DNA of 7,768 bases from Synergistaceae bacterium (lineage in GTDB: Bacteria > Synergistota > Synergistia > Synergistales > Aminobacteriaceae): assembly GCA_017447325.1 (NCBI GenBank), contig JAFSNU010000139.1, positions 1 through 7,768 on the forward strand. Direction: 5' to 3'. Within the stretch, counting starts at the first letter, position 1. Each line of letters opens with the position of its first letter. Both the position numbers and the translations under genes were made by a program. This document shows, piece after piece, positions 1 to 6,010 of this stretch. The notes under the pieces were generated by a model that did not search any database, had not been told where the DNA came from, and saw nothing but the letters and a program-made list of their open reading frames with translations.

Positions 1-131
1 CTGTTCTTGATAATTCTTTGGCTTGTCTCAGACTCCAGCATTAAATAATATATTAATATAACGCCTAAGAAAAATATTATGACCAATGCTGATACAGCCA
101 TGCTCTTAAATGCGGATTTATCTTTCATCAT
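1..131 (-). CDS. N-terminus of a membrane protein, possibly a sensor (partial)
   Basis: An open frame starts at an ATG (129-131; a second ATG follows at once) and runs without a stop for 43 codons off the left edge. A GAGGA ribosome-binding sequence lies about 10 bases upstream, in the gap after the preceding gene. The peptide has a short charged start (MMKDKSAFK), one strong hydrophobic segment at about residues 11-32, then a polar stretch (ESETSQRIIKN) that would lie outside the membrane. This is the usual opening of a single-pass or two-pass sensor such as a histidine kinase or a GGDEF protein with an extracytoplasmic domain, but no diagnostic domain is inside the window, so that assignment is inference. 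It lies 18 bases after a binding-protein gene on the same strand and is very likely cotranscribed with it. Confidence 0.72.
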   Translation of the reverse strand, partial: MMKDKSAFKSMAVSALVIIFFLGVILIYYLMLESETSQRIIKN

Positions 132-149
132 CGCGCGTTATTCCTCGCT

Positions 150-974
150 TTATTTAACTATAGTAATATCGCTTCCGAACCATTTTTGAGATATTTCGCC
201 GAGAGTTCCGTCCGCTTTCATCGCGCTTATAATCTCCTGCACTTTATCTCTTAAAGTCTTGTCAGCCTTTCTAAAGCCTATTGCAAAATCCTCTTCGCCT
301 AAGCTCTCTCCAAGCACAAAATACTGTTCGTTATCTTCTATGTCTATAAAATAATAAGCAGTCAGCGAGTCAACAAGTCCTGCGTCAAGCTCGCCCGGCT
401 TTAAAGCTTTAAGAATTGCTAAATTATCATCATAAAGCACGGCTGATAAATCTTTATAAATATCAAGAGCTTCAAGAGCCTCTTGCGTAGTCGAGCCGGA
501 CTGAACGCCGATTCTCTTGCCTTTTAAATCTCTCAGCCACTTTGCCTTGCTGCTTCCGTGAACGACAAATATTAAGTCTTCTTTAATATAAGACTCTGAC
601 AGATTCATATCTCTAATCGAAGACGGTATAACTGACATGCTGCCGATGCAGTCTATCGAAGCTGTATTTAATTCGTCCTCTTTTGCGTCCCAGTTAATCG
701 GCTTTGTGATTAAAGCAATTCCAAGTCTGCTGCAGACTTCTTTCATCATGTCAACATCAAAGCCTATAAAATCTCCGCTTGAATTATAAAAGCTCATCGG
801 CGGAAAATTTGCGTCAAGTCCTAATACAAGCTTTTTAGCTTTTAATACTTGCATCAGCGAGTTATCGCTTATTGCCGCGTCAGGCCGGTTAATATATTTC
901 CCGCACAAGACAAAGGCCGCCGCGCTGAACGCAAGCAGAGCAATTATACATAAAATTATAAAATTCCGCCTCAA
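150..974 (-). CDS. Periplasmic amino-acid-type substrate-binding protein (SBP_bac_3 family)
   Basis: This 274-residue protein matches family 3 solute-binding proteins, which capture polar amino acids or similar small ligands in the periplasm. A signal peptide (hydrophobic residues 5-23) is followed by the lobe-1 opening KLVLGLDANFPPMSF (48-62) and GFDVDMMKEV (71-80). R121, in the segment after GSMSV, sits where family members bind the ligand carboxylate, and D202 (DAGLVD) where they bind its amino group. The C-terminus has the usual DGTLGEISQKWFG. Cys24 follows FVL, which is not a good lipobox. The start is a TTG: stops close the frame upstream, no ATG is available, and an AAGGGG lies 9 bases before it. 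No permease or ATPase gene is visible; a membrane protein gene follows instead, so a signalling role is possible. The family call is firm and the ligand is unknown. Confidence 0.92.
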   Translation of the reverse strand: MRRNFIILCIIALLAFSAAAFVLCGKYINRPDAAISDNSLMQVLKAKKLVLGLDANFPPMSFYNSSGDFIGFDVDMMKEVCSRLGIALITKPINWDAKEDELNTASIDCIGSMSVIPSSIRDMNLSESYIKEDLIFVVHGSSKAKWLRDLKGKRIGVQSGSTTQEALEALDIYKDLSAVLYDDNLAILKALKPGELDAGLVDSLTAYYFIDIEDNEQYFVLGESLGEEDFAIGFRKADKTLRDKVQEIISAMKADGTLGEISQKWFGSDITIVK

Positions 975-1023
975 GAGCCGCAGCCCCTTTCTTGTCTTGA
1001 TTTATTATTTATTAATTTAATTT

Positions 1024-1052
1024 AGTATATCATCAATTAATTTTCTTGTTTA
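1024..1052 (-). promoter_or_regulatory. Putative sigma-70-type promoter of the binding-protein gene
   Basis: On the minus strand a TAAACA (-35, 1047-1052) is followed after 17 bases by TATACT (-10, 1024-1029). The start point would be near 1017, leaving a leader of about 40 bases before the TTG start at 974. It separates the binding-protein unit from the upstream 82-residue gene. The background is very AT-rich, so chance matches are common; the spacing and position are what favour it. Confidence 0.5.
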
Positions 1053-1067
1053 ATAATTCAGCCTGAT

Positions 1068-1105
1068 AATTTAATTTACGCGTGCTGTTCTTGCGCAATT
1101 AAATT
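1068..1105 (-). terminator. Hairpin at the end of the 82-residue gene, weak terminator candidate
   Basis: A 9-base arm (1068-1076) pairs perfectly with 1097-1105. After a small internal loop, CGC (1079-1081) pairs with GCG (1093-1095), enclosing a loop of about 11 bases. The base of the stem touches the stop codon of the upstream gene. There is no clear run of T after it on the minus strand and most pairs are A-T, so it may be a weak terminator, a 3' end processing structure or a chance feature of AT-rich DNA. Confidence 0.35.
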
Positions 1106-1353
1106 TAAAATTTATTATAAACTTGCTTTATATCTTGACTGCGTTTAATCTCGCGCTGCTTTTGCCATGCGTCCTGCAAGGCTTTCATGATTTTAAGGCG
1201 GGTTTTATCATTGCTCCAGTTCTTCTCGGCCTCGCTTGTATTATTATTAATTATATGCTCGTCGTTCACAGGCACGCGCTGAATGCTAAAATTTTCTCCG
1301 TCAAAGGCTATAGAAGAGCCGTCCTGAAATGGGATGTATATATTCTTGCTCAT
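1105..1353 (-). CDS. Small hypothetical protein, 82 residues
   Basis: I do not recognise a family. The protein has no signal peptide, no membrane segment and no cysteine. The first 30 residues look beta-like (IYIPFQDGSSIAFDGENFSI), followed by a polar, Asn-rich centre (NNNTS) and a basic helical second half (KIMKALQDAWQKQREIKRSQ) with Trp46 and Trp63. Codon choice resembles its neighbours. It starts 4 bases after the stop of the acetyltransferase gene and has no Shine-Dalgarno sequence, so it is probably translated by coupling and belongs to the same operon. An open frame on the opposite strand (1123-1458) is less likely, because it overlaps the acetyltransferase end and lacks context. The gene is probably real and its function is unknown. 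Confidence 0.65.
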   Translation of the reverse strand: MSKNIYIPFQDGSSIAFDGENFSIQRVPVNDEHIINNNTSEAEKNWSNDKTRLKIMKALQDAWQKQREIKRSQDIKQVYNKF

Positions 1354-1357
1354 GTTT

Positions 1358-1858
1358 TTATTTTAAATTTAACGGCAGCCTCGCCGACATCACAAGCGCG
1401 TCCTCGCCGTCGGAATAATAGCCGCGTATTACAAAATTTTTTGGAAATTCAAAATTAAATTTATGATATAAATTCTGAGCCGGAATATTAGTGCGCCTGA
1501 CGCGTAAAATTAAAGTCTTAAATCCTAAATAACCGGCGCAGTCGCCCGCCGCCATAACAAGCTGCGAAGCAACACCGCGCCGTCTAAATCTTCTCGACAC
1601 TAACAGCGACATTAACACGCCCGTCTTAGCGTCGATTTTAAAATCTTGCTTTAAATCTCTTTCACGCCCGATTACTGCGAGGCCTAATAATTCTTGATTA
1701 GCCGCGAACGCTCCGATATAACTTAACTCGTTATTCGACGCCGGACTAAAGTCATAATTAATTATGCTCTCAGGCCAAGGCCAAGGACTTTCGGCGTTTA
1801 ATTTTAACACAGCCTGCAAGTCGTTAGGCTCGCAAAATCTTATCTCGGGCAGGTACAT
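1358..1858 (-). CDS. GNAT family N-acetyltransferase, RimI-like
   Basis: This 166-residue protein is a GNAT-fold acetyltransferase that would transfer acetyl from acetyl-CoA to an amine. The acetyl-CoA loop is RRRGVA (92-97), preceded by the strand MSLLVS. The LRVRRTNIPAQNLYHKFNF segment (119-136) is the usual motif B, with Tyr131 as the likely general acid. An early PWPWPES (25-31) and a late GYYSDGEDALVM (146-157) resemble RimI enzymes, which acetylate the N-terminus of ribosomal protein bS18; the exact substrate is inference. The Gly usual in the LYxxxGF motif is Asn135 here. It starts 19 bases after purA without a visible Shine-Dalgarno, preceded only by A and T, and ends 4 bases before the next gene. 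It is likely part of the purA transcript. Confidence 0.85.
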   Translation of the reverse strand: MYLPEIRFCEPNDLQAVLKLNAESPWPWPESIINYDFSPASNNELSYIGAFAANQELLGLAVIGRERDLKQDFKIDAKTGVLMSLLVSRRFRRRGVASQLVMAAGDCAGYLGFKTLILRVRRTNIPAQNLYHKFNFEFPKNFVIRGYYSDGEDALVMSARLPLNLK

Positions 1859-1877
1859 AAATTAAAATTAAATTTAA

Positions 1878-3182
1878 TTAATCTTTCATGCCTCTGTCGA
1901 TCGTCTGCGTTCTGTCCGGACCGACCGCAACAAGTTTAACAGGCGTGTTTAACTCGCGCTCGATATAATTCACATAGTCCTGCGCGGCTTTAGGCAGCTC
2001 TTCAAATCTCTTGCACCATGAAATATCTTCGCTCCAGCCCGGCAAAGTCTCGTAAACCGGCTTGGCGTTCTCTAATACGCGCGTGTCCGTCGGGAACGTG
2101 TCAACTCTCGTCCCGTCCTCAAGCTCATAAGCCACACAGACTTTCACCGGCCCCATTCCCGTTAAAACATCAAGCTTCGTTAAAGCTATAACGTCCGCGC
2201 CGTTTAATGCGCTGCTGTATCTTAATACAACCATGTCAAGCCAGCCGCAGCGTCTCGGTCTTCCCGTCGTCGCTCCGAACTCACCGCCCTGAGTTCTTAA
2301 CTTCTCGCCGACCTCGCCTAAATCTTCCGTGGGCATCGGACCCTCGCCGACTCTCGTCGTGTAAGCTTTCACAACTGAAATCGTGCGGTCTAAATCTCTC
2401 GGCGCAAGTCCCGTTCCGGTAAATGCTCCGGCCGCTGTAGTCGATGAGCTCGTAACATACGGATAAGTTCCGTGATCTATATCAAGCAAGGCCGCCTGAG
2501 CTCCCTCGAGCAAAATTCTCTTGCCGTCGTCAACAGCTTTGCGCAATAAAGCAGTCGTGTCCTCGACGTAAGGCGCAAGCACCTCGCCCCATTTACGCGC
2601 CGGATTATAAACTTCGTCGAACGGCAGCGGCTTCTCGTTATAAAGCTTAGTTAATATCATATTCTTTTCCTCTAATATCTGCGTTAATTTCTCGCGCAGA
2701 ATATCGGCGTTCAATAAATCTTCAATTCTCAAGCCTGAGCGCGAATATTTGTCAACGTAGCACGGGCCGATTCCGCGTCCTGTCGTTCCGATCTTGCGGC
2801 CTTTGCCTCTCGCAGCTTCCTGAAGCTTATCAAGCATCTTGTGATAAGGCATGACAACATGAGCGTGCGGACTTATCGCAAGACGCGCCCTGTCCTGTCC
2901 CTTGTCAAATAATTCTTTCGTCTCGTTTATAAACTGCTCCGGCTCTATAACTAAGCCATTGCCCAGCACGCATAACTTTCCGGGATAAAGCATTCCGGAC
3001 GGCAGCAAGTGAAAGACGACTTTCTCGCCGTTCACGATTACAGTATGGCCGGCGTTCGCTCCGCCCTGCGCACGTGCAAATACATCGACTTCTGAGCCTA
3101 ACAAGTCAACAACTTTGCCCTTGCCCTCGTCGCCCCACTGAGCTCCAAGCAATAAATCAACGCGTCCCTTTTTATTACTCAT
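1878..3182 (-). CDS. purA: Adenylosuccinate synthetase
   Basis: This cytoplasmic enzyme joins IMP and aspartate using GTP to form adenylosuccinate, the first committed step from IMP to AMP. The 434-residue length is standard. Visible motifs are GAQWGDEGKGK (13-23, with the catalytic Asp18), GGANAGHTV (40-48, with catalytic His46), GTTGRGIGPCYVDK and SRSGLR (IMP binding), EGAQAALLDIDHGTYPYVTSS, and the aspartate-binding loop TTGRPRRCGWLD. All key residues I can check are present, so it should be active. An AAGGAG lies 8 bases before the ATG. It follows the protease gene by 53 bases on the same strand with no clear separate promoter, and the acetyltransferase follows 19 bases later. No purine riboswitch can be fitted in the short leader. 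Confidence 0.98.
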   Translation of the reverse strand: MSNKKGRVDLLLGAQWGDEGKGKVVDLLGSEVDVFARAQGGANAGHTVIVNGEKVVFHLLPSGMLYPGKLCVLGNGLVIEPEQFINETKELFDKGQDRARLAISPHAHVVMPYHKMLDKLQEAARGKGRKIGTTGRGIGPCYVDKYSRSGLRIEDLLNADILREKLTQILEEKNMILTKLYNEKPLPFDEVYNPARKWGEVLAPYVEDTTALLRKAVDDGKRILLEGAQAALLDIDHGTYPYVTSSSTTAAGAFTGTGLAPRDLDRTISVVKAYTTRVGEGPMPTEDLGEVGEKLRTQGGEFGATTGRPRRCGWLDMVVLRYSSALNGADVIALTKLDVLTGMGPVKVCVAYELEDGTRVDTFPTDTRVLENAKPVYETLPGWSEDISWCKRFEELPKAAQDYVNYIERELNTPVKLVAVGPDRTQTIDRGMKD

Positions 3183-3235
3183 AATAAATTCTCCTTAAAT
3201 TAAAAATTAAATCCTAAATTTAAAATTTTTATTAA

Positions 3236-4507
3236 CTAAACGTTCTTGCCGCGTTTAACTTTCTTTGCGTTATTAATATTTTTATTAATTTTAATATTTT
3301 TATCAGACTTCGGCTCAGCTGCTTTATACTGCTTTACAACTTCAGCCTTTGCACGCTGCAGCTGCGCGTCAGCCGTCACGTCCTTGCTCGGCTCGCCCTT
3401 GACTTCAATATCAGGCGACAGTCCGACATGATCTATCATTCGACCCGACGGCGTGTAATATCTCGCGATCGTGACATAAATGCCAGAACCGTCAGTCAAC
3501 GGGAACAAAGTCTGCACAGACCCCTTGCCGAAACTTTTTTCACCGACCAGCACCGCGCGGCCTCGATCCATTAACGCTCCGGCGACGATCTCTGACGCAC
3601 TCGCGCTGCCTCCGTTAATCAAAACTGCCATCGGCAAGTCAGTCATGTGGCGTGACTTATCAGCTGTATATTTTTCGTTGGCTCTTTCAGAACGTCCTTT
3701 GGTCTCGACGACCGGCCCACCGTTTAAGAATATCGCGCAGATTTTCACAGACGCGTCCAAAAGTCCGCCGCCGTTGTTTCTTAAATCCAAAACTAAACCC
3801 TTTGCGCCCTGCCTTATCACATCGCGCACGGCGTTTCTCACGTCCTCGTCCGTCTTCTGCTTGAACTGCGTTAATTTAATATAGCCCACGTCGTCCGACA
3901 GCATGTTATAACGTACGCTCTCGATCTTTATTATCTCGCGGGTTATCTCAAAATTTAAAATTTTATCGACGCCTTCCCTGAATATTCCAATATTAACTTT
4001 AGTGCCTGGCTCGCCGCGCAATTTCTGCACAACCTGCTCAGAATTCCAGCCGACGACAGACTCGTCATTAACTTGAACAATTTGATCCTTGGGCTTCAAT
4101 CCGGCCTTCTCCGCCGGCGAATCTTCCATTGGGCTTATCACTAAAATTTGTCCGTTGCGTTCTCCGACGTACATTCCAAGTCCGCCGTAACGTCCTTCCA
4201 TTTCAGTCTCTTCATTCTTGAGCTGAGACGGCGAGACAAAGCGCGTATAAGGATCGTTCCACGCCGCTACCATTCCGCGCATCGCTCCGTGTAATAAATC
4301 TTCTTCAGACGCAGGCTTGGTCTCCGCGTCAACTTGATAACTTTCGATTATATATCTCACCTGACGCATCAGCCATAAAGACCGCACGTCAAACGGCGAT
4401 ATTCGATCAAAGTCCGACATGTCCGCCGCGCTTAAATACACCGCGCCCGAACCTAAAACAATTAAAGCTATAAACGCAAATATAATTTTCTTAAATTTCA
4501 AACTCAC
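3236..4507 (-). CDS. ctpA: Carboxy-terminal processing protease, S41 family
   Basis: This 423-residue exported serine protease cleaves C-termini of envelope proteins. A signal sequence or membrane anchor occupies residues 7-27, an N-terminal helical region 40-100, a PDZ domain about 104-190 (YGGLGMYVG, SPAEKAGLKPKDQIVQVND) and the S41 core about 195-370. The catalytic set by family spacing is Ser303 (GGSASASEI), Lys328 (SFGKGSVQ) and Gln332. The tail from about 399 is a basic Lys/Asn-rich stretch not needed by the fold. The start is GTG with AAGGG only 4 to 5 bases upstream; a TTG two codons later would have a spacing nearer 10, so the true start may be 4501. It follows two M23 proteins and precedes purA. 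In Pseudomonas aeruginosa, CtpA degrades M23 hydrolases, which makes the neighbours plausible substrates (inference). Confidence 0.95.
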   Translation of the reverse strand: MSLKFKKIIFAFIALIVLGSGAVYLSAADMSDFDRISPFDVRSLWLMRQVRYIIESYQVDAETKPASEEDLLHGAMRGMVAAWNDPYTRFVSPSQLKNEETEMEGRYGGLGMYVGERNGQILVISPMEDSPAEKAGLKPKDQIVQVNDESVVGWNSEQVVQKLRGEPGTKVNIGIFREGVDKILNFEITREIIKIESVRYNMLSDDVGYIKLTQFKQKTDEDVRNAVRDVIRQGAKGLVLDLRNNGGGLLDASVKICAIFLNGGPVVETKGRSERANEKYTADKSRHMTDLPMAVLINGGSASASEIVAGALMDRGRAVLVGEKSFGKGSVQTLFPLTDGSGIYVTIARYYTPSGRMIDHVGLSPDIEVKGEPSKDVTADAQLQRAKAEVVKQYKAAEPKSDKNIKINKNINNAKKVKRGKNV

Positions 4508-4543
4508 ACAGCCCTTTTTATAAAATTTATTTTAATTTTCTTT

Positions 4544-4577
4544 ATTATATTATACTTTCTTTAAGTAATTTATTGGA
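4544..4577 (-). promoter_or_regulatory. Possible promoter for the protease gene
   Basis: Two overlapping TATAAT boxes lie on the minus strand at 4549-4554 and 4544-4549, about 37 bases before the protease start. Only a poor -35 (TCCAAT, 4572-4577, 17 bases away) is available. The boxes sit on the stop codon of the M23 remnant. This could be an internal promoter that lets ctpA-purA be expressed apart from the two upstream genes; AT-rich chance matches are the alternative. Confidence 0.35.
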
Positions 4578-4606
4578 TTTTGCAAAACATACACAACGCG
4601 CCCTTT
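4550..4606 (-). pseudogene. Remnant of an M23/EnvC-type C-terminus
   Basis: Just after the stop of the degenerate EnvC-like gene, in a different frame, codons read KG, then seven other residues, then QNPINYLKKV and a TAA stop. QNPINYLKK is identical to the end of the preceding protein. The two differences inside the matching 28 bases are both silent (Ile ATT/ATA, Tyr TAT/TAC). No start codon context, ribosome site or catalytic part is present, so it cannot make a working protein. It is either the tail of a lost third M23 paralog or a local duplication of the gene end that later diverged. Confidence 0.55.
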
Positions 4607-4637
4607 AGCCTTTCTTTAAATAATTAATTGGATTTTG
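4555..4637 (-). repeat. Pair of 28-base direct repeats, 55 bases apart
   Basis: Copies at 4610-4637 and 4555-4582 match at 26 of 28 positions, and the TAA stop after each copy also aligns. The first copy is the functional 3' end of the EnvC-like gene and the second lies between that gene and ctpA. The 55-base offset is not a multiple of three, so the copies lie in different frames. Confidence 0.9.
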
Positions 4638-5981
4638 CGCCGAGCCGCCCTTTCTAACTTCAAAGTGCAATGCGTATTCAGATTCTGTCCCGCTGTTGCC
4701 GACCGTGCCTAATACGCTTCCCGCTCTGACGCTCTGGCCTTCTTTGACTTGAGCCGAAGCTAAATGCGCATAGACAGTCGAGATATTTCCGCCGTGATCT
4801 AAAATTACAACTTGGCCGAAGCCCCGCATCCAGCCCGTGTATAAAACTTCGCCGCCCGCCGCAGCTCTGACCGGAGCTCCCTGACTTGCTTTAATATCAA
4901 TTCCCGAGTTAAAAACTTTCGTCTTAAACACCGGATGAATCCTTGAGCCGTACGGAGCTGAGATTTTGCCTCTGACCGGCCACTCTAAAGAAGCCGCCGC
5001 TAAATTTCTTGTCGGAGTTGAATTTGAATTTGAAGTTGAAGCTTGAGCTTTAGTCGGAGCTTTATTATTATTTGCTTTAGCTTGCGAATTATTATTTTTA
5101 GCTTGAGCTTTATTTGCGTTTGCTTTTGCCTGAGCCTGAGCCCTTGCTTTAGCTTCACGTTCGGCCAAGGCTTTAGCCTGCGCTTCTTTCTGTCTCGTTA
5201 AATTTATAATCCTGTTGCCGATATCTCGCTGAGAATTTTCAAGCTCTTTCGACGCGGTTAATGCTTTGCTCTGCTGGGCTTGAATATCTTTCAACAAATT
5301 ATTCGTGTCTTTCACAGCCGTGTTAAACTCGCTCTGCTTTTTCACAAGCTCGCCGCGCTTGACTTTAATCTGCGCAGAGTTCTCCTCGAGCTGCCGCCGC
5401 GAACTTTTAAGCTTGTTAGACTTTTCAAGCAAATTATCAACTATGCTTTTATCTTCATTTAATAAATAACTGAAATTATAAGCATTAATTAAAGCCTCGT
5501 GCGTATCCTGCGCCGAGAATAATAAATTTAAATTCTCCTGAGAATTATATTTATAAATGCTCAAAACGCGCTGACGCAATTTAACTAACAGCTTCTCCAT
5601 TTCCGAATTTAAATTTGCAATATCTTTATTTAAATTTTTAATCGAACTTTCAAGCCTGCTATTCTCGCTCTCAAGCTCTTTAATTTTACTCTGCGACTCG
5701 TTCGCGTCACGCTTTAATTTATTAATCTGCCCGAGCAAATTTTCACTCTCGCGCGCCTTTTGCTTTGCGACCTCGTTATACTGCTTAATCTTCAGCTCAA
5801 CGTCGGTCTTGGCCTTCTGCTGAGATTTTATTTCATTATCAATATTATTTTTATTTTTATTATTTTTATTAGCTTGCTGTGACTGGCGCACAATTCTTTT
5901 AACTCCTGCGGCCTGAGCTTTATTTAAATTTAAATTCAATAAACACGCGAGCATGAGAAACACAAAAAATTTTTTAATCAT
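4605..5981 (-). CDS. EnvC-like coiled-coil protein with a degenerate M23/LytM domain
   Basis: This exported protein (458 residues from the chosen start) has a signal peptide (cleavage likely after KAQA, residue 24), a Lys/Asn-rich patch (37-48), long coiled coils to about 262 with the family segment RQRVLSIYKY...NLLFSAQ, an Ala/Lys/Asn/Gln-rich linker (about 265-330) and a C-terminal LytM domain (333-458). The zinc motif HxxxD has become NSGID (Asn358, Asp362) and the HxH motif is ALH (Ala437, His439); His406 of YAH remains. Loss of these residues matches E. coli EnvC, which does not cut peptidoglycan but activates amidases, so an activator role is inferred. An AGGTG lies 7 bases before the ATG at 5981 but only 1 base before an ATG at 5987, so 5981 is preferred. 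It follows its intact paralog by 29 bases. Confidence 0.93.
   Translation of the reverse strand: MIKKFFVFLMLACLLNLNLNKAQAAGVKRIVRQSQQANKNNKNKNNIDNEIKSQQKAKTDVELKIKQYNEVAKQKARESENLLGQINKLKRDANESQSKIKELESENSRLESSIKNLNKDIANLNSEMEKLLVKLRQRVLSIYKYNSQENLNLLFSAQDTHEALINAYNFSYLLNEDKSIVDNLLEKSNKLKSSRRQLEENSAQIKVKRGELVKKQSEFNTAVKDTNNLLKDIQAQQSKALTASKELENSQRDIGNRIINLTRQKEAQAKALAEREAKARAQAQAKANANKAQAKNNNSQAKANNNKAPTKAQASTSNSNSTPTRNLAAASLEWPVRGKISAPYGSRIHPVFKTKVFNSGIDIKASQGAPVRAAAGGEVLYTGWMRGFGQVVILDHGGNISTVYAHLASAQVKEGQSVRAGSVLGTVGNSGTESEYALHFEVRKGGSAQNPINYLKKG
5040..5171 (-). repeat. Low-complexity linker-coding tract
   Basis: This part of the degenerate EnvC-like gene encodes an Ala/Lys/Gln/Asn-rich linker built from imperfect KAQAK and KANNN units. 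It joins the coiled coil to the LytM domain. The intact paralog has a much shorter linker here, so the tract probably grew by slippage or unequal exchange of short repeats. Confidence 0.75.
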
Positions 5982-5988
5982 AATCATT

Positions 5989-5993
5989 CACCT
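5989..5993 (-). promoter_or_regulatory. Ribosome-binding site choosing the start of the degenerate EnvC-like gene
   Basis: AGGTG on the minus strand lies 7 bases before the ATG at 5979-5981 and only 1 base before the ATG at 5985-5987. Normal spacing therefore favours the downstream ATG, giving MIKKFF as the N-terminus. Confidence 0.6.
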
Positions 5994-6010
5994 AAATTTA
6001 AAAATTTAAT

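Noticed and set aside
901..910. Lipobox at Cys24 of the binding protein
   Set aside because: The residues before the Cys are F-V-L. Leu at -1 does not fit the Gly/Ala/Ser rule, so a lipoprotein is not claimed.
1123..1458. Plus-strand open frame of 111 codons with a hydrophobic start
   Set aside because: It is antisense to the 82-residue gene and to the end of the acetyltransferase gene, has no ribosome site, and its hydrophobicity is what the complement of polar codons gives.
1861..1880. AT-rich palindromic tracts (TTTAAATTT type) in most gaps as a repeated regulatory element
   Set aside because: They vary in sequence and length and can be explained by strong AT bias in non-coding DNA. No consistent core or spacing was seen.
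3183..3235. Purine riboswitch or separate promoter before purA
   Set aside because: The gap is only 53 bases of mostly A and T and shows no aptamer core and no acceptable pair of promoter boxes.
3480..3884. Plus-strand open frames inside ctpA and purA
   Set aside because: They are complementary-frame shadows of strongly conserved genes and show no family motif or start context.
4605..4612. Programmed frameshift joining the degenerate EnvC-like gene to the repeated tail
   Set aside because: The sequence at the stop (AAAGGCTAA) is not a known slippery site and the extension would only repeat the C-terminal motif. A remnant is simpler.
5940..5981. Lipobox MLAC in the degenerate EnvC-like protein
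   Set aside because: Leu at -2 and Met at -3 are atypical, and a better signal peptidase I site (KAQA) follows the hydrophobic stretch.
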